NCBI RefSeq assembly: GCF_011250565.1
Contig: NZ_JAANMS010000002.1
Span: forward strand, 124,001 to 188,000
Direction: 5' to 3'
DNA length: 64,000 nt
Source of the DNA: Nocardioides sp. IC4_145
GTDB lineage: Bacteria; Actinomycetota; Actinomycetes; Propionibacteriales; Nocardioidaceae
This document shows, piece after piece, positions 1-7,954 of this stretch; within the stretch, counting starts at the first letter, position 1, and every line of letters begins with the position of its first letter. The position numbers were made by a program, and so were the translations under genes. The notes under the pieces are model-generated. The model saw only the letters and a list, made by a program, of their open reading frames with translations. It did no database searches and was not told the origin of the DNA.

Positions 1-1069
1 TGTGCAGCGGCACGCCCCCGGCGCCCGGCTCCGCGCCGTTGCCCAGGAGGACCAGGCATCCCGGCACGTGGGACGCGAGCACGCCGAAGTCTTCACTCGC
101 CATGATCGGGTCCGCGTGGGCGTCGACCTGTTCCCCGCCCAGGGCGGTGGACGCGGCACGCTCGGCGGTGGCCACGCAACCGGGGTCGTTGACGGTCGGT
201 GTGAACTCGTGGGTGTACTGCACGTCCACGGTGGCGCCGTGGGCGGCGGCGACGCCGGCGCTGATCTGCCGGACGCGACGTTCCAGGACTGCTTGGGCGG
301 CTGGGTCGAAGCTGCGGGTGTCGCCGCTGATGGTGACGTGGGTGGGGATGGCGTTGCGGGCGCCATCGGTGACGACGTCGGTGCACGAGAGCACCGCGGT
401 GTCCGTGGGGCTGATGCTGCGGGCGACGACGGTCTGCAGCGCGACGATGATCTCGGCTGCGACGACGAGCGGATCGATGACCAGGTGCGGCGCGGAGGCG
501 TGACCGCCTCGACCGACGACTCGGATGACGAAGTCGTCCTCGCTCGCCATGATCGGGCCGGTGCGGGTGAGCAGCTGCCCGGCGCGGAAGCCAGGTATGT
601 TGTGGATGGCGTACACGCTGTCGACCGGGAACCGGTCGAGGAGCCCGTCGTCGATCATCGCCTGCGCCCCGCGGCCCGGCTCCTCGGCCGGTTGGAAGAG
701 GACTCGCACGGTGCCGTCGAACCCACCTTCCTCGGCCAGCCGCGCGGCAGCGCCGAGGAGCATCGCCATGTGCCCATCGTGACCGCAGGCGTGCATCGCG
801 CCGGGATGCGTGGAGGTGTACTCGACGCCGCTGTGCTCCTCGATCCGGAGGGCGTCGAGCTCGGCGCGCAGCGCGACGGCGCGTCCGGACGCACCGCGGG
901 TCAGCGACCCGACCAGTCCGGTCCCGCCGATGCCGGTCGTCACCCCGTAGCCGAGGCCGGTGAGGACGCCGGCCACGTACGCGCTGGTCCGGTGCTCGGT
1001 GAACGCGGTCTCCGGGATGCGGTGGAGGTGGTGCCGCCAGCGGCGCACCTGTTCTCCGCCCGCGGTCAC
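1..1069 (-). CDS. M20D-family amidohydrolase (hippurate/N-acyl amino acid hydrolase type), 3' end cut by window edge
   Basis: Zinc-dependent hydrolase predicted to release an amino acid from an N-acyl or amide conjugate in the cytoplasm. 356 codons are visible and the frame is still open at the left edge; the family usually has about 390-400 residues, so roughly the last 30-40 are missing. Seen: the metal motif CGHDGH at residues 95-100, QPAEEP with the catalytic glutamates near 130, a dimerisation-domain HNIP motif, and SEDFG near the end. The GTG start (1069-1067) overlaps the TGA of the upstream M20 hydrolase in a GTGA tetramer, so the two are translationally coupled. It is the last gene seen of a lyase - hydrolase - hydrolase operon controlled, by position, from the promoter region near 3350-3430. 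The substrate cannot be read from sequence. Confidence 0.9.
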   Translation of the reverse strand, partial: MTAGGEQVRRWRHHLHRIPETAFTEHRTSAYVAGVLTGLGYGVTTGIGGTGLVGSLTRGASGRAVALRAELDALRIEEHSGVEYTSTHPGAMHACGHDGHMAMLLGAAARLAEEGGFDGTVRVLFQPAEEPGRGAQAMIDDGLLDRFPVDSVYAIHNIPGFRAGQLLTRTGPIMASEDDFVIRVVGRGGHASAPHLVIDPLVVAAEIIVALQTVVARSISPTDTAVLSCTDVVTDGARNAIPTHVTISGDTRSFDPAAQAVLERRVRQISAGVAAAHGATVDVQYTHEFTPTVNDPGCVATAERAASTALGGEQVDAHADPIMASEDFGVLASHVPGCLVLLGNGAEPGAGGVPLH

Positions 1070-2337
1070 GGCTGGTTCGCCAGGCGGAGGACGGCGTTGG
1101 CCAGTACGTCGGTGCCGTTGCCGCAGGCCGCGGGATCGGAGTACTCGCGGGGCGTGTGGCTGATGCCCCCGTGCTCACCCGCCACGAAGACCATGGCGGT
1201 CGGGCAGGTGGCGGCGATCTCCTGAGCGTCGTGCCCCGCGCCCGACATCGCCCGGACGTAAGGGAGGCCGAGGTCGTCCGCGGTCGTGGAGAGCACCTCC
1301 TGGATGCCCCGGTCGAACGGGACCATCGCAGTCTTGGCCATGCGCTCCCACGCGACCTCGACACCGTGCTGGGTCGCCAGCTCGGCGACGTACGCGGCGA
1401 GGTGTCGTTCCGCCGCGCTCATCAGCGTGTCGTCCGGGTTGCGCAGGTCGATGGTGATCACGGCCCGCTGGGGGATGACGTTGGTCTGGCCCTCGCCGAT
1501 GTCGAAGCTGCCGACCGTGGCGCGGAGCTGCCCGAAGTCGCCGCTGTCGCACATGCGCCGCAGCTCGACCACGACCGACGCCGCGACCAATCCGGCGTCG
1601 TGCCGGGAGACGATGGGGGTGGTGCCGGCGTGTGCGGCTTCGCCGTGGATGGTGAGCCGCTGCCAGGAGATCGACTGGACGCCCTCGACGATGCCGATGT
1701 CGACACCGGCGTCGGCCAGGATCGGCCCCTGTTCGATGTGGCACTCGATGTAGGCGTAGGGCACGGGCCGGAGCTCGGGCTCGGGCCCGTCGAAGCCGAT
1801 GCGGACGAGCTCCTCCTCGACGGTCTTGCCCTCGGCGTCGGTGAGCTTGTGGGCGTGGTCGAGCGGGATGCGGCCTGCCGTGACGGCCGAGCCGAGCATG
1901 TCGGTGCCGAAACGGACTCCTTCCTCCTCGGTGAAGAAGGCGACCTCGACGTCGCGCAAGGTCTCGATGCCGGCGTCGTTCAAAGCCCGCATCACCTCGA
2001 TGCCGCCGAGCACGCCGAGCGTCCCGTCGAACGCACCCCCGGTGGCGACCGTGTCGATGTGGGAGCCCATGAGCACGCACGGCAGGGACCGGTCACGGCC
2101 CGGGCGAGTGGCGTAGACGTTGCCGATCCTGTCGACGCGGACCTCGAGCCCGGCCTCGACCATCCACGCGACACAACGCCGTCGGGCCTCGGCGTCGGCG
2201 TCGGTCAGGGCGAGCCGGCGCACGCCACGCAGCCCGGTCGCCTCGTCGTCGTAGGCGCCGATCTCCTTGAGCTCCATGAGCGTGTCCCAGAGCCGCTCTC
2301 GGTCGATGCGGACGAGGTCTCCTCGCAGGTCGGTCAT
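1066..2337 (-). CDS. M20 family Zn-dependent hydrolase, N-carbamoyl-L-amino-acid hydrolase / allantoate amidohydrolase type
   Basis: A 423-residue member of the HyuC/AllC branch of M20 enzymes, which hydrolyse N-carbamoyl amino acids, allantoate or ureidoglycolate to the amino compound, CO2 and ammonia. Metal-binding and catalytic residues are in place: GSHIDT with H93, the GGAFDG aspartate D104, the FTEEEG glutamates at 137-139, a second-metal histidine region at about 200 (ECHIEQGP), and HTPREYS near the end. Length is normal for the family. ATG start overlaps the stop of the PLP lyase gene upstream (ATGA at 2334-2337) and its own stop overlaps the next gene, so all three are one operon. 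The partner genes suggest a substituted diamino acid rather than allantoin as substrate (inference). Confidence 0.9.
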   Translation of the reverse strand: MTDLRGDLVRIDRERLWDTLMELKEIGAYDDEATGLRGVRRLALTDADAEARRRCVAWMVEAGLEVRVDRIGNVYATRPGRDRSLPCVLMGSHIDTVATGGAFDGTLGVLGGIEVMRALNDAGIETLRDVEVAFFTEEEGVRFGTDMLGSAVTAGRIPLDHAHKLTDAEGKTVEEELVRIGFDGPEPELRPVPYAYIECHIEQGPILADAGVDIGIVEGVQSISWQRLTIHGEAAHAGTTPIVSRHDAGLVAASVVVELRRMCDSGDFGQLRATVGSFDIGEGQTNVIPQRAVITIDLRNPDDTLMSAAERHLAAYVAELATQHGVEVAWERMAKTAMVPFDRGIQEVLSTTADDLGLPYVRAMSGAGHDAQEIAATCPTAMVFVAGEHGGISHTPREYSDPAACGNGTDVLANAVLRLANQP

Positions 2338-3365
2338 CGGTCGTTCCCTTCGGTGCTGAGCATGACGACGACGGCGTCAGCGGAAAGGTCGAGATGCCGA
2401 GCGACGCGGCGGACGCCGGCCAGGGTGGCGGCCCCGCTGGGGCCCGAGGAGACGCCCAGGTCGCCGAGGTCCGCGACCGCTTGCTCGGCCTCGAGGTCGC
2501 TGACGGCGACGGCGGCGTCGAGGCCGCTGCGCAGCACCGGCCACGCAGTGGCGGAGACGGTGCCGCAGTTGAGGCCCGCCATGACGGTCCCTGACGTCGG
2601 CACCGTCACCGGTCTGTCGGCTTGCATGCTCCTCAGCACACAGGCGGCGGTTGCCGGTTCCACCGACAGGATGCTCGGATGCGGTGCGCCCGGTCGGCGG
2701 TGATGACGCACAACCGCCTCGAGCAGCGAGCCGACGCCCACCGGAACCGCGATGACGTCGGGGGCGGTGCCCAGTTGCTCGTCGACCTCTTCGAGGAGCG
2801 TGCGGTAGCCGTCGACGATCCACGCAGGCACGTCGGTGTAGCCCTCCCACGCGGTGTCCTGCACGAGTGCTCGGGAGCTCGACTCGGCGGCGTACGCCGC
2901 GGCTGCACGGACTGCGTCGTCGTACCCCACGTCGAGGCGGATCACCTCCGCGCCCTCGTCCTCGATCAGGGCCGCGGTCTGGGGGAGCATCACGTCGGGG
3001 ACGAAGACGGTGGCCGGCACTCCGAAGTGCGCAGCCACACGTGCGACCGCGCGACCGTGGTTCCCGTCCGTCGCGGTCACCAGTCGAACGCCCGGCCGCT
3101 CCTCGAGGATCCGGTGACAGGCCCAGGACGCACCGAGCACCTTGAACGCCGGCAGGCCGAGTCGCGCGGACTCGTCCTTGAGCAGCACCCGAGCCACGCC
3201 GAGCTCGGCCGCGAGCCTCGGCAGCTCGATCAGCGGCGTCCGCTCGTAGCCGGCCAACGTGCGGTGGAACTCGCGGGCCGAGGTCCCCCGGCTCGGCGCG
3301 TCCCACCCGCGTGCGGCAGGGGCCAGGAAGAAGTCCGTCACCCTCTCAATGTCAGGTCCACCCAA
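2334..3365 (-). CDS. PLP-dependent lyase, diaminopropionate ammonia-lyase-like (fold type II)
   Basis: Predicted to eliminate ammonia from an amino acid such as 2,3-diaminopropionate, serine or threonine, giving an alpha-keto acid. Family marks: KDES then AFKVLGAS with the PLP lysine K75, ATDGNHGR phosphate-side asparagine loop, PVGVGSL glycine loop near 215 and SSGPSGAATL. The AFK.LG and TDGNHGRAVA wording matches the diaminopropionate ammonia-lyase branch more than threonine dehydratase, and at about 340 residues it is slightly short. The start is uncertain: TTG at 3365 gives 343 residues, GTG at 3341 gives 335; neither has a good ribosome site. It heads the M20 hydrolase operon and is divergent from a LysR gene; direct repeats lie over its 5' end. 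Confidence 0.85.
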   Translation of the reverse strand: MGGPDIERVTDFFLAPAARGWDAPSRGTSAREFHRTLAGYERTPLIELPRLAAELGVARVLLKDESARLGLPAFKVLGASWACHRILEERPGVRLVTATDGNHGRAVARVAAHFGVPATVFVPDVMLPQTAALIEDEGAEVIRLDVGYDDAVRAAAAYAAESSSRALVQDTAWEGYTDVPAWIVDGYRTLLEEVDEQLGTAPDVIAVPVGVGSLLEAVVRHHRRPGAPHPSILSVEPATAACVLRSMQADRPVTVPTSGTVMAGLNCGTVSATAWPVLRSGLDAAVAVSDLEAEQAVADLGDLGVSSGPSGAATLAGVRRVARHLDLSADAVVVMLSTEGNDR

Positions 3366-3400
3366 TGCTCAGGTCCAGCGCGGAACAATGACCTCGACCG
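3347..3400. promoter_or_regulatory. Three direct CAATG(N)TCAGGTCC-like repeats in the LysR/lyase divergent region
   Basis: CAATGTCAGGTCCACC (from 3347), CAATGCTCAGGTCCAG (from 3363) and a degenerate CAATGACCTCGACC (from 3386) lie between and over the starts of the divergent lyase and LysR genes. Direct repeats here are plausible binding sites for the LysR protein. The first two overlap the proposed TTG start of the lyase, which slightly favours the downstream GTG at 3341. No experimental support. Confidence 0.45.
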
Positions 3401-3430
3401 TGAAGCAGATCTGAAAGGTCGGCGAAGCCC

Positions 3431-4321
3431 GTGCTCGACCTCCATCGCCTTCGCCTCCTCCGCGAGCTGCATCGGCGGGGCACCATCACCGCCGTGGCCG
3501 AGGCGCTCTCGTACAGCGCGTCGGCGGTCTCGCAGCAGCTTGCGACCCTCGAACGCGAGACCGGGGTGCGGCTGCTCGAGCCGGCCGGCAGAAGAGTCCG
3601 GCTCACGGCGCAGGGAGAGATACTGTCCGAGCACGCCGCACTGCTGCTAGAGCAGATGGAGCGCGCCGAGAACGCCCTGGCCAGGTCCGGCCACGAGATA
3701 GCCGGCACCCTGCGGGTCGCGGCGTTCCAGACGGCAGTGATGGCGCTCGTTCCCGGAGCCCTCACGCGCCTGCTCGGCGCGCACCAGGGCCTGCGGGTCG
3801 AGGTGACCGAGCTCGAACCGGAGATCGGCCTGCCCGCGATGGTGACCGGCGAGTTCGACCTCGTCATCGCCGAGGAGTACCCCGGACAGCCACTGCCTCG
3901 ACTTCGCGAGACCGACCGGACCGATCTGCTCGAGGACGAGCTGGTCATGGCGGCGCCGACGTCCTGGGGCGCCCGAAGCCTCGAGGACCTGGCCACCCGG
4001 CCATTCGTCCTGGAACCGGCCAGCACGACCGCCGGTCAGTGGGCACTGGCTGCCTGCCGTGCAGCCGGCTTCGAACCGGATGTGCGGTACACAAGCACCG
4101 ACCTGAACATCCACCTCCGGCTCGTCCAGGAGGGCCTCGCCGGCGCGCTCGTGCCAGAACTGGCCCGCGCCCGAGAGGTCCCGAGGGTCGCGGTCCGCAG
4201 GCTCGCGGGGCGGCCGTCGCGCACCATCTTCTGTGCGGTTCGACGGGGAGCGGCTGACCGTCCGTCCGTGCGCGCATTCGCCGACGCCATCGTCGTCGCG
4301 TCAGCGTCGGGCACGGATTGA
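3431..4321 (+). CDS. LysR-family transcriptional regulator
   Basis: A 296-residue LysR-type regulator. The N-terminal winged helix-turn-helix spans about residues 3-62 (RGTITAVAEALSYSASAVSQ), followed by a linker helix and a periplasmic-binding-like effector domain from about 90 to 290 (beginning GTLRVAAFQTAVMALVPGAL). GTG start at 3431, no strong ribosome site. It is divergent from the lyase/M20 operon with only about 65 bases between starts, the classic arrangement in which a LysR protein controls its neighbour in response to the pathway substrate or product. The ligand is unknown. Confidence 0.93.
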   Translation: MLDLHRLRLLRELHRRGTITAVAEALSYSASAVSQQLATLERETGVRLLEPAGRRVRLTAQGEILSEHAALLLEQMERAENALARSGHEIAGTLRVAAFQTAVMALVPGALTRLLGAHQGLRVEVTELEPEIGLPAMVTGEFDLVIAEEYPGQPLPRLRETDRTDLLEDELVMAAPTSWGARSLEDLATRPFVLEPASTTAGQWALAACRAAGFEPDVRYTSTDLNIHLRLVQEGLAGALVPELARAREVPRVAVRRLAGRPSRTIFCAVRRGAADRPSVRAFADAIVVASASGTD

Positions 4322-4452
4322 TGAGCCCCTCAGTCGCCCCACGGGCCTGCGGGACGGCGGTCCGCCGGCGGCACGGGGCGTCTGCGCCTGTTCGGGACGT
4401 CGGGACCGGCGCGTGCGCGACGGCCGGACGTCGTGTCGAGAGGAGCAGTTCG

Positions 4453-4458
4453 TACCCT
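4453..4458 (+). promoter_or_regulatory. Leaderless -10 element for the 4465 thioesterase gene
   Basis: TACCCT followed by six bases and then the ATG at 4465. This TANNNT-N6/7-RTG layout recurs before many genes in the window and marks transcripts that start at or next to the start codon. It decides the start of this gene over longer upstream in-frame starts. Confidence 0.6.
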
Positions 4459-4464
4459 GCTCGG

Positions 4465-4950
4465 ATGAGTGAACAAGCGGCCTCCCCCGCCCCAGCGGCG
4501 ACGTCCTTGCAGGACCGGTACTTCCCAGAGCTGCCGTGCTTCGGCTGTGGTCCGTCCAACCAGGACGGCCTGCGACTGAAGAGCTTCGCTGCGGATGACG
4601 GCCTCGTCGTGGCTCGGTTCACCCCGTGGCCGCAGCACAACAACGGGCTCGGGTACCTGAACGGCGGCATCATCGCCACCGTCCTCGACTGCCATGCGGC
4701 CGCGGCGGTGACGCACGAGGCGCACCTCCGGGGTTGGCCGCCCTTGCCCGGTGCGCCGCTGCCGTACGTCACCGCCGGGCTGGACGTGCGCTACCTGCGT
4801 CCCACGCCGCTCGACCGGACCATCGCCCTCTGGGCGCGGGTGACCGAAGCGTCCGAACCCGAGATGACGGTCGAGGTCGGGATCGAGTGGGACGGCAAGG
4901 AGCGCAGCAGGGCCGAAGCGCACTGGAAGCGCTGGAGGCCGCGGCCCTAG
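4465..4950 (+). CDS. PaaI-type hotdog-fold thioesterase family protein
   Basis: A 161-residue single-domain hotdog protein predicted to hydrolyse an acyl-CoA thioester in the cytoplasm. Seen: an N-terminal CFGCGPSN motif (residues about 27-34) typical of PaaI-like proteins with a cysteine pair before the fold, the helix GGIIATVLDCHAAAAVT that carries the usual active-site region (normally an aspartate or glutamate), and the strand VRYLRPTPLDR. Earlier in-frame starts exist from 4318, but TACCCT six bases before 4465 and the poor upstream protein sequence make 4465 the likely start. Monocistronic, convergent with 5006; a bidirectional hairpin separates them. Confidence 0.85.
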   Translation: MSEQAASPAPAATSLQDRYFPELPCFGCGPSNQDGLRLKSFAADDGLVVARFTPWPQHNNGLGYLNGGIIATVLDCHAAAAVTHEAHLRGWPPLPGAPLPYVTAGLDVRYLRPTPLDRTIALWARVTEASEPEMTVEVGIEWDGKERSRAEAHWKRWRPRP

Positions 4951-4965
4951 CCCGGACACGCCGAG

Positions 4966-4993
4966 GCCCGACCCGCGGTGTGGCGGGCCGGGC
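4966..4993. terminator. Bidirectional hairpin between convergent genes
   Basis: GCCCG-A-CCCGC, six-base loop, GCGGG-C-CGGGC: a ten-pair stem with one mismatch, sixteen bases after the thioesterase stop and fourteen before the end of the opposing gene. No T-tract, as is usual in these genomes. Confidence 0.6.
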
Positions 4994-5005
4994 GCGACCG
5001 GCCGA

Positions 5006-5533
5006 TCAGCTCCGCTGGGCCGAGCTCCCGGCGCCATCCTGCGAGGTGTCCGGGCTGGAGTCCTGCGTGGTGCCGGGGGAGGTGTCGTCGGGCTGCCCGT
5101 CGCCGTCGAAGTCGGGTGCCTCCCCCGAGGGCGAGCTGCCGTCGCGTTGCCCGTCCTGGCCGGTCAGCGGGCCGCCCATCCGGCCGTCCTGCGGACCGTC
5201 GAAGCCCTCACCGTCCGGGCCGAGGCCCGGCCCCTGGTGGCTGGGGTTCGTCTGCTCCGTGTCGTGGCTCCCGAGGGCGTATCCCGTGCCGAAGCCCGCG
5301 CCACCGACGACCAGGGCAGCAGCCGCGGCCGTGGCCGCCACGGCGACGCGTCCACGCGGGCGGCGGCGCAGGACGCGGGCGAGCCGACCGTTCTTGCCGG
5401 ACGACACGGTGGTCTGCTGGGGGTTGGAGGCGAGCCCGGGGTCCTGCTGGGGGTCCGGGGGCTGCGTGCCCGGGGGCTCGGCGTCGTCGTGCTGAGGGTC
5501 TTGGTGCTGGGTGTCCTGGTGGTGGTTGTCCAT
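5006..5533 (-). CDS. Single-pass membrane protein with His/Gln-rich N-terminus and acidic Gly/Asp/Pro-rich C-terminal tail
   Basis: Unrecognised 175-residue protein. Residues 1-60 are hydrophilic and rich in H, D, Q and P, ending in a basic stretch (RLARVLRRRPRGR); residues about 62-90 form one alanine/valine-rich membrane segment; the rest is an acidic low-complexity tail. Basic residues before the segment put the N-terminus inside and the tail outside. The tail holds DFDGDGQPDD, which resembles a thrombospondin type-3 or dockerin calcium loop. It follows the DUF4353-like lipoprotein gene on the same strand with a 50-base gap, so the two are probably co-transcribed. The low complexity means composition, not homology, drives most database matches. 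Confidence 0.75.
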   Translation of the reverse strand: MDNHHQDTQHQDPQHDDAEPPGTQPPDPQQDPGLASNPQQTTVSSGKNGRLARVLRRRPRGRVAVAATAAAAALVVGGAGFGTGYALGSHDTEQTNPSHQGPGLGPDGEGFDGPQDGRMGGPLTGQDGQRDGSSPSGEAPDFDGDGQPDDTSPGTTQDSSPDTSQDGAGSSAQRS

Positions 5534-5583
5534 GGTCGCTCTCCTGTGAGTGGTGGTTCCGTGCGGGCGGGTCGAGCCGGCGC

Positions 5584-7077
5584 TCAGCGGCCGGCGGGGC
5601 GGTGGCCGGCGGGGGCCTCCCCGGCGGTGACGGTGGTGGAGCCGCCGGCGACGGTGACGGTGTAGTCCTGGCCAGGGCTAATGCCGACGGAGGAGAAGAC
5701 GACGGAGGCGGAGTCCTTCGGGACCGTGTAGGCCGCGAGCTCGGTGCCGTCCTCGTCCGCGATCGTGACTCGTGAGCCGGCAGTGGCGGTCGGTTCGAGG
5801 GTGGTCGCGATCCAGCCCTGGCCCGACTCGGTCGACGGTGCCACCAGCATCCCGGCGCTGCCGACGGCGAAGAGGGTTCCGCCGGTGATCTCGAAGGTGT
5901 CGTTGACGTCGAGGGCTCCGTTGCCGTCGCTGGTAGGGCCGTAGACGATTAGGTCGCCGCCGGTGAGGGTGGCGTTGCCGTTGGAGTCCAGCCCGTCACC
6001 GCTTGCCCAGACCTCGAGGGTTCCGCCGTTGACGACGAGGTTGAGCGAGTCGTCGGCCGCCATGGAGCCGCCGCGACCCGCGTCCGGGGGGCCGCCGGTG
6101 CCGTCGGTGCTGGCGCTGTCGTCGGAGGTGGCGACGTTGACGCCGTCGTCGGCGGAGTGCAGCTCGATGTCGCCGCCGTCGATGATGATCAGCGAGCCCT
6201 CCATGGCTTCGGTGGAGCCGGCGACGTCGATCGTGCCGCCGGCTACGAGGACCTGGACGCCCTTGATGCCGTCGTCCTGGGAGCTGACCTCGACGGAGCC
6301 GTGCTCGACCAGGACGAACCCGGACCCGGGGTCGGTGGTGTTGTCGGACTTGATGCCGTCGTCGACGGCGTCGACCGCGATGTCTCCGCCGCTGATCGCG
6401 AGGTAGTCCTTGCCGATGATGCCGTCGTCGACGGCCGTGACCTCGATGGTTCCGCCGGTGATGACCAGGCCGTCCTTGCCGACGATGCCGTTGTTGGTGT
6501 TGCCGGTGACGGCGAGGGAACCGGTGCCGCCGATGGTCAGGTCAGCGGTCGAGTAGAGGGCTGCGGTGGGGGCGTCCTCGGAGGTGTCGGCGTACGACGT
6601 CGCGTCGGCCAGCATGTTGGTGCTGCCATCGGCCATCACGACCACCACCGACTCGGCGTCCACGATGTCGACGGCTGCGGTCGTCTCGGAGGTGATGGAG
6701 ACGTCGTCGAGGACCAGGCGTACGACGCCGTCGCCCGCGCTGTCGACGACGAGCTGGCCGTCGAGCTCACCACTCACCCGGTAGGTCCCGGGAGCGCCGA
6801 TGGTGACGGTGCCGGCCCGGGAGCTGACAGCCTCGCTGTCGGTCTCCGCGCTCGCCCCGGCGAGGGTCACGTCGACCACCTCCAACCCGTCGTAGGACGT
6901 GTCACCGGTCTCGACGTCGATGTCGTCCGCCAGGGCGTCGGCGACGGTGGTGGCGTCAGTGAGAGCCACGGTGGACGTCGTGGTGGTGTCGGTGGTCGCG
7001 GCGGGCGTGCTGCAGCCGGTCAGGACGGCGGCGGCCGCGGCACCGGCGATCAGCCGCCGGAGGTTCTGGAGTCGCAT
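5584..7077 (-). CDS. Lipoprotein with repetitive beta-solenoid carbohydrate-binding domain (DUF4353 / Cthe_2159-like)
   Basis: A 497-residue exported lipoprotein: signal peptide with lipobox LTGC (C22), a Thr/Asp-rich spacer, then from about residue 80 to 440 many short repeats built on GGxIxVxAxDDGI units (for example TAVDDGIIGKDYL and DAVDDGIKSD), ending in a small beta domain. This is the pattern of the Cthe_2159/DUF4353 family, a right-handed parallel beta-helix first described as a polysaccharide- and calcium-binding protein. Its function here is unknown. It is divergent from the DUF4956 - VTC gene pair, a grouping also seen with CotH kinase-like proteins in other bacteria. The signal peptide (MRLQNLRR) resembles that of the FAS1 lipoprotein at 22559. 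Confidence 0.85.
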   Translation of the reverse strand: MRLQNLRRLIAGAAAAAVLTGCSTPAATTDTTTTSTVALTDATTVADALADDIDVETGDTSYDGLEVVDVTLAGASAETDSEAVSSRAGTVTIGAPGTYRVSGELDGQLVVDSAGDGVVRLVLDDVSITSETTAAVDIVDAESVVVVMADGSTNMLADATSYADTSEDAPTAALYSTADLTIGGTGSLAVTGNTNNGIVGKDGLVITGGTIEVTAVDDGIIGKDYLAISGGDIAVDAVDDGIKSDNTTDPGSGFVLVEHGSVEVSSQDDGIKGVQVLVAGGTIDVAGSTEAMEGSLIIIDGGDIELHSADDGVNVATSDDSASTDGTGGPPDAGRGGSMAADDSLNLVVNGGTLEVWASGDGLDSNGNATLTGGDLIVYGPTSDGNGALDVNDTFEITGGTLFAVGSAGMLVAPSTESGQGWIATTLEPTATAGSRVTIADEDGTELAAYTVPKDSASVVFSSVGISPGQDYTVTVAGGSTTVTAGEAPAGHRPAGR

Positions 7078-7249
7078 GGGGGTGTGCCTCTCGGGACGGG
7101 TTCACGCCGCGCGCGGCGGCCGGTGGGAGGGAGCGTGGCCAGCGCACCTGTCTGCCCGGTGGCGTGGCTCTGTGCGGTCCCTGTGAGATCGGGCCAGGAC
7201 CCGGAACGCCGCTCGCGGTTCGGCGGGTCCCGGGCGACGCGCTCGGCCG

Positions 7250-7271
7250 GGTTCACAGGCTTGGCACAGCG
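7250..7271 (+). promoter_or_regulatory. Two 11-base direct repeat units upstream of DUF4956
   Basis: GGTTCACAGGC is followed directly by TTGGCACAGCG, sharing CACAG at an 11-base pitch, about 70 bases before the DUF4956 start. The first unit resembles the GTTCACC half of actinobacterial PHO boxes, which matters because the operon ends in a VTC-type gene. The second unit is a poor match, so the assignment is weak. Confidence 0.25.
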
Positions 7272-7341
7272 CCGGGGAAGGAGGCGGACAGAAGTCGCGG
7301 CGAGCCTCGGGGGACATCCGAACGACCCGGAGGGACTCCGC

Positions 7342-7941
7342 ATGAACACCTACCTGCTCGCCGGCGCCGACATCGTCGCCGTCCTCGTCCTCTCACTCGC
7401 CGTGTACTTCCAGCGGCACCGCCGCGGTGACCTGGTGACCGCCTTCGTGGCGGTGAACGTGGGTGTCCTGGCGGTGACGATCGCGCTCTCGAGCAGCGCG
7501 GCGACGGTGGGACTGGGGCTGGGACTGTTCGGCGTCTTGTCGATCATCCGGCTCCGGTCTGCCGAGCTCGGGCAGCACGAGATCGCCTACTACTTCGCGG
7601 CGTTGGCGCTCGGCCTGCTCGGCGGGCTGGGCGCCGGGGCACCAGGGCTCGCGGTCACGCTGATGGCGTCGGTGGTCGCGGCCGTCGCTGTCGCGGACAG
7701 CTCCATGCTCCAACGCGGCGCCCGGCAGCAGGTCGTGGTGCTGGACTCGGCCATCACCGACGAGGACGCGTTGGTCGAGCGCCTCGAGCTGGTCCTGGAC
7801 GCGCGAGTCCATCGCGCGGTGCCGCTGCGGGTGGACCTCGTCAACGACGCCACCACGGTCGACGTCCGCTACGTCCACGCTCCCCGCCCCACGATGACGG
7901 CGTCCGAGCGCAGTGCCGCGAACGTCCTCGTCACCCGCTGA
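7342..7941 (+). CDS. DUF4956 family integral membrane protein
   Basis: A 199-residue protein with four hydrophobic segments in its first 120 residues (DIVAVLVLSLAVYF; FVAVNVGVLAVTIALSSS; the glycine-rich GLGLGLFGVLSIIRLRS; AALALGLLGGLGAGAPG and the following VTLMASVVAAVAVAD) and a soluble C-terminal domain of about 75 residues. The IIRLRSAELGQHEIAYYF motif is the conserved DUF4956 signature. ATG at 7342 has GGAGGG about eight bases upstream. The VTC-type gene starts fourteen bases after its stop, so the pair form an operon. DUF4956 proteins have no proven function; their steady link to VTC domains suggests a membrane partner for a polyphosphate-handling enzyme. Confidence 0.9.
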   Translation: MNTYLLAGADIVAVLVLSLAVYFQRHRRGDLVTAFVAVNVGVLAVTIALSSSAATVGLGLGLFGVLSIIRLRSAELGQHEIAYYFAALALGLLGGLGAGAPGLAVTLMASVVAAVAVADSSMLQRGARQQVVVLDSAITDEDALVERLELVLDARVHRAVPLRVDLVNDATTVDVRYVHAPRPTMTASERSAANVLVTR

Positions 7942-7954
7942 CGAGGGCTGCGAG

